Positions 1 to 7,137 of a stretch of DNA of 64,000 nt are shown here, one piece after another. The notes below the pieces were generated by a model. That model did not search any database. It was not told where the DNA came from and saw only the letters and a program-made list of their open reading frames with translations. This DNA is from Paenibacillus sp. V4I3 (GTDB lineage Bacteria > Bacillota > Bacilli > Paenibacillales > NBRC-103111): NCBI RefSeq assembly GCF_030817215.1, contig NZ_JAUSZA010000001.1, positions 4,500,501 to 4,564,500 on the forward strand, in the 5' to 3' direction. The stretch's first letter is position 1; each line of letters starts with the position of its first letter. Both the position numbers and the translations under genes were made by a program.

Positions 1-186
1 TCTGTATGACGATGGGTTCTTTCACATTGTTGTCCCCCTTGGCGTATCAAAGCTCGTATGTTTATATTGTATCAAACTGCCCGGTAAACATCGAATATGC
101 TACAATAAGACCTGTAGTATCTACACTACTTTTAACGCTGCGCCTGCAGCTTCAGTCTTCCAAGAAAATACAAAGGAGCGTTACCC
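1..186. other. leader region without a supported gene
   Basis: I see no convincing gene here. An open frame at 6-206 lacks a ribosome binding site and overlaps the start of the next gene in another frame. The TACAAT near 109 could be a -10 element for the DUF1904 gene, but no well-spaced -35 is visible. Confidence 0.4.
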
Positions 187-513
187 ATGCCCCAAATGAT
201 CGTTAGAGGAATTAGTGTTCCTCAAATTCAATCTATTAGTACGGCGTTAATTGAAGAACTAGCTCAAGTATGCTCGTGCGGAACGGACAATTTTATGCTA
301 GAATGTCTCTCCACAGTCTCTATATTTGAAGGGAAGCAAGTGAATACCTATCCTTTTATTGAAGTAGGTTGGTTCGAGAGAGGGCAAGAAACACGTGACG
401 AGTATGCTAGCGTACTGACCAAACACGTTCTTTCGCTTGGCATTCCTGAGGTGGAGATAGCTTTTCGGGTATACCGGGAGGACAGCTACTATTGGAATGG
501 GAAGTTAATTTGA
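187..513 (+). CDS. DUF1904 family protein
   Basis: This 108-residue cytosolic protein has the look of the DUF1904 family, small proteins with a tautomerase-like fold and no established role. Seen: start MPQMIVRGI followed by an amphipathic helix and paired strands, about the usual family length. The Pro-2 after the start Met is what tautomerase-fold enzymes use as catalytic base, although activity is only an inference. AAAGGAG at 172-178 sits 8 bases before the ATG. The gene lies 41 bases upstream of a metallophosphoesterase on the same strand, so the two may be co-transcribed. Confidence 0.6.
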   Translation: MPQMIVRGISVPQIQSISTALIEELAQVCSCGTDNFMLECLSTVSIFEGKQVNTYPFIEVGWFERGQETRDEYASVLTKHVLSLGIPEVEIAFRVYREDSYYWNGKLI

Positions 514-554
514 ACGAATTCATGGCTAACAGATTTTACGAAGGAGTGGTCCAT

Positions 555-1052
555 ATGCGGATTGGTGTGATTTCGGATACTCATTTATCACCTCGGGTTC
601 AAAAATTACCTGATGCGTTACTTGCAGGTTTACAAGGTGTAGATATTATTATTCATGCCGGAGACTGGGTGAGTGAGCACGTTGTTGAATTGGTTGAGCG
701 AATCGCACCCTGTGAATCTGTGGCCGGTAACAATGACGGATCTGACATCATTGAACGATTCGGCTTGAGGAAAATACTGACACTCGGCGGCTACCGAATT
801 GGTCTTATCCATGGAGACGGCTTTCGCAAAACGACAGAGGAAAGAGCCCGAGAAGCGTTCCAGGCCGAGCGGCCGGATATCGTCATCTTCGGACATTCCC
901 ATGTTCCATACCAGCAAACGATTAACGGAATTCTCATGTTTAACCCAGGCTCGCCTACGGATAAAAGAAGGCAGCCGCAGTACTCCTACGGCATCATCGA
1001 GCTAGGCGATAGCATTCATGCAGAGCTTTTCTTTTATGACAGCAAGGTTTAG
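555..1052 (+). CDS. YfcE/MJ0936-type metallophosphoesterase
   Basis: Predicted cytosolic two-metal phosphodiesterase of the calcineurin-like YfcE family (165 residues, normal for the family). All metal-binding motifs are visible in order: GVISDTHL near the N-terminus, HAGDW, AGNND, HGDGF and FGHSHV, then the family's NPGSPTDKR loop. An upstream in-frame ATG at 492 exists, but AAGGAG at 541-546 with 8-base spacing places the start at 555, immediately before MRIGVISDTH. The physiological substrate cannot be told from sequence; relatives hydrolyse phosphodiester model substrates. Probably co-transcribed with the DUF1904 gene. Confidence 0.85.
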   Translation: MRIGVISDTHLSPRVQKLPDALLAGLQGVDIIIHAGDWVSEHVVELVERIAPCESVAGNNDGSDIIERFGLRKILTLGGYRIGLIHGDGFRKTTEERAREAFQAERPDIVIFGHSHVPYQQTINGILMFNPGSPTDKRRQPQYSYGIIELGDSIHAELFFYDSKV

Positions 1053-1076
1053 TATCCGACAATGAGTAAACATGCT

Positions 1077-1352
1077 TTACCCGCCGGAGACAGCTTGGAA
1101 AACGATAAGCTGATCACCTTGCTGCAGCATTATATTTAAGTCATCCAGCCAAGCGATATTCGTGTCATTATAATAGAGCAGGACATGCTTGCGGACTTGC
1201 CCGGTTTCGGTCCAAAGATGAACACGCAGCAGGGGATAGCTTGATATAAGTTGATTTAGTGCTTCCTGTAACGTAAGCGCATCCAATTGAAATTTGACGT
1301 TTCCCCCTGTACAATCACGCAGCAAGGAGGGGACGCTGACGGTAATAAGCAT
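1077..1352 (-). CDS. MoaD/ThiS-like ubiquitin-fold protein
   Basis: A 91-residue protein of the MoaD/ThiS beta-grasp superfamily. Seen: N-terminal strand MLITVSVPSLLRD, the TLQEALNQL helix, a DQLIVFQAVSGG tail ending exactly in Gly-Gly. In MoaD and ThiS that terminal GG is adenylated by an E1-like enzyme and then thiocarboxylated; whether that happens here is unknown, and no E1, moaE or thiazole gene is adjacent. It starts one base after the stop of the upstream BNR-propeller gene, with GGAGG inside that gene's end, so the two are surely co-transcribed and probably translationally linked. A sulfur-carrier or protein-conjugating role is inference. Confidence 0.72.
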   Translation of the reverse strand: MLITVSVPSLLRDCTGGNVKFQLDALTLQEALNQLISSYPLLRVHLWTETGQVRKHVLLYYNDTNIAWLDDLNIMLQQGDQLIVFQAVSGG

Positions 1353-1353
1353 G

Positions 1354-2454
1354 CTAGTCCTCCAAAATAATTGGCTTCACAGTTAGGATTCGTGATAATT
1401 GTCCAGGCAGACGTTCCCAGCTTTCTCCACGATCCAGTGAACAGTAAATTTCACCTGAGGTTGTTCCAAAATAAAGACCATAAGGCTCAAGAGCATCCAC
1501 AGCCATCGCATCTCGCAGTACGCTGACATGTCGTTCTTCTTCTGGGAGAACATCCCCAATAGGCTTCCAGGTATTTTCACCGCGTGCCATTCTGTAAACA
1601 ATTAACTTGCCGTCACGCATCGAGCGTTGTTCACTGCTTTCCAGCGGGATAAGAAATAAATCACCTGTTGGTGAAATACTAATCGGGAAACCAAACGGGG
1701 CATCGCCGTCACGTAATGTAAGGCCTTCCTCGATAGGATGCCAGCTGTCGCCGCCGTCGATGGATTTGAACACCCCGCTATGCTCCTGCATATAGAGGAC
1801 ATCGGAGTTTTCCGGGTCGAGCACCATCTTGTGCACACAGTATCCGACACGTTCATCAGGTTGACCTGTTGGTATTCGGTTTAGTCCGTTGTTACAGGGC
1901 TTCCAGCTAATCCCACCGTCAAGTGTACGGAAGACGCCAACAGCGGATATTCCGATCCACATACGCTGCGAATTCCTTGGATCAATAAGAATGGTATGCA
2001 AGCACATACCGCCGGCTCCGGGAAACCACTCCGGACGAGTGGGATGCTTCGTTAAACCATCTAACTCTTGCCACGTCTGACCGCTATCGCGGCTAACGAA
2101 TAATCCCGCTTCTTCGACACCAGCAAAAAGAGTTTCGGGCTGAGACGCAAGACCAGGCACCAACTGCCAAATACGGTTTAGTGAAAACCCGCTCTCCTCG
2201 GAGTACCTTGGACTATCCGCAATCTGTTCCCACGTTTCACCGCCATTGCTGGACATTCGTATGGTCGCACCATAAGCGGCATGAGAGGTTCCGGCATACA
2301 ACGTACTTGCTGAACGTGTATCTCCAAGAACACTATAAGCTTCCCATCCTGGTAAAAAAGGTCCTTGCATGGACCAGTTCCGTCTTTCAGTCGTTGAGGA
2401 ATAAATGAAAATGCCTTTATTGGTGCCGACCAGCAGTTGAACGCGCTTTGACAT
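1354..2454 (-). CDS. BNR/Asp-box beta-propeller protein (sialidase-like fold)
   Basis: A 366-residue beta-propeller of the WD40/YVTN/BNR class. Asp-box signatures recur along the chain: SSNGGETWEQ, SRDSGQTWQE, TLDGGISWKP, SIDGGDSWHP and SLDRGESWER, giving about five to six blades. There is no signal peptide or membrane segment, so unlike secreted sialidases it is probably cytosolic, and the sialidase catalytic Arg triad is not evident; calling it a glycosidase would be unsupported. The start has an AAAGGAGG site at good spacing. It leads a two-gene operon with the MoaD/ThiS-like gene. A TTTCGACAG element upstream at 2488-2496 matches a Spo0A box. Confidence 0.7.
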   Translation of the reverse strand: MSKRVQLLVGTNKGIFIYSSTTERRNWSMQGPFLPGWEAYSVLGDTRSASTLYAGTSHAAYGATIRMSSNGGETWEQIADSPRYSEESGFSLNRIWQLVPGLASQPETLFAGVEEAGLFVSRDSGQTWQELDGLTKHPTRPEWFPGAGGMCLHTILIDPRNSQRMWIGISAVGVFRTLDGGISWKPCNNGLNRIPTGQPDERVGYCVHKMVLDPENSDVLYMQEHSGVFKSIDGGDSWHPIEEGLTLRDGDAPFGFPISISPTGDLFLIPLESSEQRSMRDGKLIVYRMARGENTWKPIGDVLPEEERHVSVLRDAMAVDALEPYGLYFGTTSGEIYCSLDRGESWERLPGQLSRILTVKPIILED

Positions 2455-2620
2455 ACGTGCCCTCCTTTAATCATACTCCTAAGATAATTTCGACAGATGG
2501 CAAATAATTCCTTCTTCTTTAATGCGTCATTTCCTTAGTTTGCTTAGGTGTTCACCGTGTTAGCAAGAGTAAGAGGGACATACACTGTCATAGTTCTATT
2601 ATTCGAATGGCGGTGATTCG

Positions 2621-3688
2621 ATGCGTACTACAGTAGGTGTCCTATTGGACTTGGAAACTTATTTGGGTATTGCGAGAGGAAGAACAGGAAATGAACGCTT
2701 AGCCCTGTATAACAAAGCAGGGAAGATGCATGGATTAAGGCCTTTTTATATGTGTTTACAGCATGTAAAAGGTAAATCTGCTTTGGGTTATTACTATGAA
2801 AATAATACGTATAGGCTCGTTAGACGTTCAATTCCTCGTGTGACACATAACCGAGCCATTAGCTTATCTCCCTATTTAAGAAAAAAGTTAAAAGAGCTTT
2901 CCCAATCGAGCATCATTTTCAACAGGCAAAATCGTTACGACAAACATCGCATACATCAGCTCTTATACGCCAATCATTCGCTTCGTAAGTATCTTCCTGA
3001 TTCTTTTAAATATTCGCGGGAAAAATTAGAAGACTCCATGAAGAAGTACTCCTCGCTGTTCATCAAGCCGACAAACAGCAGCATAGGTGATGGGATTATT
3101 AAAATATCCAAGCAGGAAGACGGGGGTTGGAATCTGTATTGGATGAAAGGGAAACCAAAGCTTGTATCCAAGAAGCAAGTTATTTCTTTCATTGCGAAGA
3201 AAGTGGGTAAACAAAACTACATGATTCAGGAAGCGATTCAGTTAGCAACTTATAAGGAAAGGCCTTATGATCTACGTGTATCGGTGCAGCGTGGAGGCAG
3301 CGGACAGTGGCAAGTTACCGGAATGATTGGGAAAGTCGCAGCTTCTGGCCGTCATGTGACTAATGTGGCAAAGGGAGGGAAAGTTAAACGGTGCGAGAAG
3401 CTGTTTGAGTCCAGTCGTTTTGATTCCACCCAAATGAAGCAAGATTTACAGCAAGTATCTTTGGCAATTGCCCAATATATTGGCGTAAAATTGCCTCATA
3501 TGGCTGACATCGGATTAGATGTGGGCGTTGATCAGGATGGCGAGATTAAATTGATCGAAGTAAACGGCAGAGATCAACGCTACACCTTTAAAAAAGCAGG
3601 TCTAGATACGACTTTTTATCGCACATATGAAACACCTATGCGATATGCAAAGTTTCTCTTGAACCAATCAAATTCACTGCATGATTAA
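2621..3688 (+). CDS. YheC/YheD-family ATP-grasp protein (spore-coat associated type)
   Basis: A 355-residue protein of the YheC/YheD family, whose Bacillus members are spore-coat associated and carry a C-terminal ATP-grasp fold. Seen: an N-terminal region of about 110 residues, then IKPTNSSIGDGIIKI (nucleotide-binding lysine and glycine loop), DLRVSVQR, and a C-terminal DIGLDVGVDQDG...IEVNGRDQR segment with the acidic and Asn metal ligands of ATP-grasp enzymes. ATP-grasp enzymes ligate carboxylates to amines, so modification of a peptide or polymer in the spore envelope is likely but unproven. Followed by a terminator at 3692. A shorter relative lies at 5050-5817. Confidence 0.78.
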   Translation: MRTTVGVLLDLETYLGIARGRTGNERLALYNKAGKMHGLRPFYMCLQHVKGKSALGYYYENNTYRLVRRSIPRVTHNRAISLSPYLRKKLKELSQSSIIFNRQNRYDKHRIHQLLYANHSLRKYLPDSFKYSREKLEDSMKKYSSLFIKPTNSSIGDGIIKISKQEDGGWNLYWMKGKPKLVSKKQVISFIAKKVGKQNYMIQEAIQLATYKERPYDLRVSVQRGGSGQWQVTGMIGKVAASGRHVTNVAKGGKVKRCEKLFESSRFDSTQMKQDLQQVSLAIAQYIGVKLPHMADIGLDVGVDQDGEIKLIEVNGRDQRYTFKKAGLDTTFYRTYETPMRYAKFLLNQSNSLHD

Positions 3689-3691
3689 TTT

Positions 3692-3713
3692 GCCCCAGAT
3701 TTCTGGGGCTTTT
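3692..3713 (+). terminator. rho-independent terminator
   Basis: Perfect 8-bp stem (GCCCCAGA / TCTGGGGC) with a 2-base spacer followed by TTTT, directly after the ATP-grasp gene stop. Confidence 0.85.
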
Positions 3714-3925
3714 GAATAAGAAAATATCCTGTTCTTCAAACTAGGTAGTGACAGATTACAGGGGAAATTCTCATTATTTTCTAATCTGCTTAACTTATGC
3801 TTAGAGGAATAATGAGACAAGGGAGTTATCGATGAAACGGATGGTACATTTCTCATTTTGTTCTCATCTTCATCAAGTAAAGTCAATCTAAATGCTTAAG
3901 TTAGAGCATTCAGTATAAATAAAGG

Positions 3926-4081
3926 ATGATGAAGATGAGCTTTACTCAGCGTGATTATCATTGGTTTCAACTCATTAATCAATTAGGGAATAGTCTACCC
4001 GCTCTAAACCCAAATATGCGTTTGTTAGCTTCATATGCGGAGTACGTGTTTTATCTCGGGATTGTCATCATTTGCGATTAG
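3926..4081 (+). pseudogene. truncated PAP2/BcrC-like undecaprenyl-diphosphatase remnant
   Basis: An open frame of about 50 codons (likely ATG at 3935) reads SFTQRDYHWFQLINQLGN...MRLLASYAEYVFYLGIV and then stops. This matches the N-terminal end of BcrC/YwoA-type PAP2 phosphatases, which recycle undecaprenyl pyrophosphate and are about 190 residues long. The phosphatase motifs that should follow (KxxxxxxRP, PSGH, SRxxxxxHxxxD) are absent, and downstream reading frames are short and stop-rich. I read it as a decayed gene; a functional 50-residue peptide is less likely. Confidence 0.65.
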
Positions 4082-4186
4082 GGCTAATCTTTGCTGTTTT
4101 ATTTTTGATTCATGCATTCCTTTGATAAGCGGGGAATGACGGGAGGACATCAACTAAAAAAATCACTAAGTGAATATCCGTCTTAG

Positions 4187-4418
4187 TTAATCATGCGGCG
4201 CGCTGTTTTGTAATTTTTGCTCCACCAACCGGAATTCATATCTGAAATCGTGATTGCTGCTTGGATGAACGGGGCAAATTGATTCCATTCTTCTCATGTA
4301 CATATTGTGTAAAAGACGTGCAGTCAAATGAACTTGTACTGCTATTCTGTGCTCCAAACTTGTAGCTCGCGCCAAGGTACTGTTTACTGTAGCGATAACA
4401 TGACATATAGATTTCCAA
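4187..4418 (-). pseudogene. NlpC/P60 peptidase remnant
   Basis: On the minus strand the frame from 4418 reads QYLGASYKFGAQ...SFDCTSFTQYVHEKNGI.LPRSS, which is the catalytic-Cys segment of an NlpC/P60 (C40) cell-wall hydrolase. The catalytic Cys is kept, but the signal peptide and the later His and third catalytic residue are missing; the frame ends at 4236 and another minus frame continues to 4187 without recognisable domain sequence. Its closest visible relative is the intact NlpC/P60 gene at 57377-58414 in this window. Confidence 0.6.
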
Positions 4419-4519
4419 CGATAGGGGAATACTAGGTCAAATCAGGCTTGACTGGGGTTTATTAGAAAACCATTTCTCACATTCCTATGGTACGATCATT
4501 ACGAGGCAGGTGAACAAAA

Positions 4520-4981
4520 ATGAATCATCATTCTATGATCAATTTAATCACCCATTATGGCTATCCGGGTATATTTTTGTTACTCTTCATTGGCATCGTT
4601 GGCATACCGCTTCCGATTGAGATTATTCTGCTTGGAGCAGGTTAGCTTTCTGAGAACAGATTAGAAAAGTGGGCTGAACATTTTAAAAAGCATGGTGCAA
4701 TTCTACTTTTAGTTGGCTATTATGTAGCTGGGTTAAGACATGCCGCTCCTTTCATTGCTGGGGCTACGAAAATACGATTCACCAAATTCATGAGTATCTC
4801 ATACATTGGCGCATTGGCTTGGATTTTGGTCATTGTTCTTCTTGGTCAAAAGCTTGGTAAAGCGTGGCACCACATCTATACACAAATCCATCATCCAATA
4901 TGGATTGTTGTCGCGGTTGTTATTATAGGTCTCGGCTTATTAACTAAGATGATGGTTCGCCAGCGTCGATTAACCTCATAA
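4520..4981 (+). pseudogene. DedA-family membrane protein, internally deleted and stopped
   Basis: From ATG 4520 the frame reads MNHHSMINLITHYGYPGIFLL...PLPIEIILLGAG and hits TAG at 4643. The same frame continues after the stop through a GAILLLVGYYVAGLRHAAPF segment and ends at 4981 with the usual C-terminal membrane helices. DedA proteins are about 200 residues; here about 153 codons remain, and the roughly 45 residues normally following LGAG, including the middle glycine-rich membrane hairpin, are gone exactly at the stop. The family acts in undecaprenyl-phosphate and lipid flipping; this copy is almost certainly inactive. It would be intact in frame if only the stop were lost, but would still lack the middle. 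Confidence 0.75.
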
Positions 4982-4986
4982 AGCAT

Positions 4987-5027
4987 AAAAACCTCCAGTC
5001 CCATTTCAAGTGGGATTGGAGGTTTTT
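4987..5027. terminator. bidirectional terminator
   Basis: Long near-perfect inverted repeat (AAAAACCTCCAGTCCCA and TGGGATTGGAGGTTTTT) between the convergent DedA remnant and the minus-strand ATP-grasp gene; T-runs follow the stem on both strands. Confidence 0.85.
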
Positions 5028-5049
5028 GCTAACCTTTAGGAACCTCGAA

Positions 5050-5817
5050 TTACTTACGTTTTACAGGTAAGAATCGGCCGTTCGCTCTCGAATAACGCAG
5101 TACTTTGAAGAACATTTTTTTATCTTTTAATTGATTAAATATAAAGGGGTCAGGTGCTGTGTTTACTTCTAGGACCCATGGTTTTAACTTTTTATCGATA
5201 CCGATATCAACACCAATTTCTTTAAATCCCGGATAAACCTTCTGGTAATGCGTTGCGATTTGATATCCTAGATGTCGCAAGCTTTTGATATAATCATCTT
5301 TTCTCTGATTCTTTAAGTAAGGAGCAAGTAATAATTCTAATGGGAGCGGTTTGCCGCTATTATGAAAGTTCGTTACTATTTTGTGTGGATGAGCAACTCG
5401 GCCAATATAACCAGTAGCTTCCCAAGTTTTCTTAGGGCTTTTTTGTACCATTATACGTGTATCGAAAATTCTCTTTTGATGGGTTAAGAGATGAATGCCT
5501 TGCTGAACCAAATAGGATCTGTTTAACTTGGCTCTGTTTAGAGCACCGAATAAACCTAAAAAAGTTCGAAAGGATTTAGCTGCTTTACCGGACTGAAATC
5601 GATAAGTCTCATTTTTCTCTACACGAATAATGCCCTGTCCAGAAGTGCCATTGATGGGTTTGACATAAACCATCTTATGTTTATTTAGCATGGCAAGCAG
5701 GTTCTTTTGACTGTAGATTCTTGTTTCCGGAACAAATTTGCGAAGTTCTTTATTTAATAAGAGAACTTTCGTCTTGACCCATTTGCTGCCTACTGTACGA
5801 CCTCGATTCATTGACAT
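5050..5817 (-). CDS. YheC/YheD-like ATP-grasp protein (short form)
   Basis: A 255-residue ATP-grasp protein made mostly of the catalytic domain, lacking the N-terminal region of the larger relative at 2621. Seen: VKPINGTSGQGIIRVE (ATP-binding loop), FDTRIMVQKS, and EIGVDIGIDKKL...WVLEVNTAPDP with the metal-binding Glu and Asn. The frame extends to 5850, but AGAGGTG just before the ATG at 5817 makes that the better start; the gap to the upstream glycosyltransferase gene is then 10 bases, so the pair is an operon. By family it is likely to act on the spore or cell envelope, joining a carboxylate to an amine; substrate unknown. Confidence 0.75.
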   Translation of the reverse strand: MSMNRGRTVGSKWVKTKVLLLNKELRKFVPETRIYSQKNLLAMLNKHKMVYVKPINGTSGQGIIRVEKNETYRFQSGKAAKSFRTFLGLFGALNRAKLNRSYLVQQGIHLLTHQKRIFDTRIMVQKSPKKTWEATGYIGRVAHPHKIVTNFHNSGKPLPLELLLAPYLKNQRKDDYIKSLRHLGYQIATHYQKVYPGFKEIGVDIGIDKKLKPWVLEVNTAPDPFIFNQLKDKKMFFKVLRYSRANGRFLPVKRK

Positions 5818-5827
5818 AACAGCACCT

Positions 5828-6937
5828 CTACGTGGAAATTTTCGTCGCATAAATCTTTTCTAATTTGCTTGCAGTGGCTCGCCAACTAAATTTTCTCGTT
5901 ACATCTAGTCGGGCTTGCTTGGCTAGTCTTTTGGCCTTAGAAGGGTCGTTGGCTAGTTTAAGTATTTGTTTGGCAAAAGCTTTAGGACTTCGATAATTCG
6001 CTACTAAAAGTCCGTTATGCTTGTGTCGTATAATCTCAGGAATTCCGCCATTTCTGGAGGCAATCGCTGGAATGCCGGATGCCATGGCTTCCACATTCAC
6101 TAGGCCAAACGCTTCATGACCTTGAGAAGGACAGACGAAACAATCCCCGGATTGATAGAATCGAGGCATTTGACTTCGTGAAACGTAACCCTTAAAGGAT
6201 ACTGGGATTCGAAGGGATGAAGCTAGGTGTTTCAAGTATTTCTTGTAGCTTGGCTTTCCGGTCCCGCCGGCAATGTGAAGCCTTACTGAAGGGATGGATT
6301 TCATAACGATCTTTGTAGCTTTCATCAGTACGGGGATTCCTTTCTTAGGAATTAACCTGCCTGCAAATAGAATGACAAATGGGCGGCGACCGTCAGTTGA
6401 ATGTTCTTTCCCTCTACGAGGACGGAATTGAGTGAGATCAACGCCTAGATGAACGTAACGAACCTTATGGCTGATTTTTGGAAAAGTTCGTTTCAGGTGA
6501 TTTTGAAGCGAAAGGCTGTTGCCAATAATGCGATTAGCACCACTGAGATCACTTGCTGCTTGTTTCTTGGATGTCATCGGCGGGGATATAAATGTCTTTG
6601 AATGCAAAAAAACAGAGATAGGTGTATGTGGGAATACTTTTCTCACGGCATGCACAAATCTAGGGCGATTATCGATTTGAATCCTATCGTAACGATGACC
6701 TTTAACAGTCTTAATTACATTAGATAAGTAAGCTTGCTTATTGGCACCAGGTACGCGAAGAATCGTGATATGACCTAATTTGCTTTTCTTCGGGTAGTTG
6801 GCGCGCAGTCGACTTATAATGGTCACTGTATGCTTGGGGGATATTTTTTTAGCAATTTGGTAAATACAATGTTCCACAGAGCCTCCGACGGGAGGAGGGA
6901 CGGGGATTTGTTCAGGAGCAATAATCAGAATATGCAT
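5828..6937 (-). CDS. GT4-family glycosyltransferase (CotSA-like)
   Basis: A 369-residue GT-B glycosyltransferase. The N-terminal Rossmann half begins MHILIIAPEQIPVPPPVGGS, a glycine-rich acceptor-side loop; the C-terminal half shows AGRLIPKKGIPVLMKA and the EX7E motif in EAFGLVNVE, the nucleotide-sugar site of GT4 retaining enzymes. No membrane span, so cytosolic or peripheral. GTG at 6952 is possible, but the AAGAGGTGAAGG preceding ATG 6937 favours the latter. Bacillus cotSA-cotS encode a related glycosyltransferase with a partner kinase-like or ATP-grasp-like protein in the spore coat; the arrangement with the downstream ATP-grasp gene suggests a comparable spore-coat task (inference). Confidence 0.8.
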   Translation of the reverse strand: MHILIIAPEQIPVPPPVGGSVEHCIYQIAKKISPKHTVTIISRLRANYPKKSKLGHITILRVPGANKQAYLSNVIKTVKGHRYDRIQIDNRPRFVHAVRKVFPHTPISVFLHSKTFISPPMTSKKQAASDLSGANRIIGNSLSLQNHLKRTFPKISHKVRYVHLGVDLTQFRPRRGKEHSTDGRRPFVILFAGRLIPKKGIPVLMKATKIVMKSIPSVRLHIAGGTGKPSYKKYLKHLASSLRIPVSFKGYVSRSQMPRFYQSGDCFVCPSQGHEAFGLVNVEAMASGIPAIASRNGGIPEIIRHKHNGLLVANYRSPKAFAKQILKLANDPSKAKRLAKQARLDVTRKFSWRATASKLEKIYATKIST

Positions 6938-7137
6938 ATTAAGAACCTTCACCTCTTGGCTTCATTTGATGTTTCCAGTTATTATATTCAAAGGAAGTGA
7001 AGGGACTTGGAGTAAAGTCTACTAGGTTAATTTTAATTTTTCGATAGTTACCATATTGCAGGCATTTATAAAGTGGGATACACTGAGGCGACAGATTCTG
7101 ATCTACTTAGAAAGTTCAATTAAGGAGCGATACTCTC

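Noticed and set aside
6..206. 66-codon open frame at the window start
   Set aside because: No ribosome binding site, overlaps the well-supported DUF1904 start in another frame, and no recognisable sequence.
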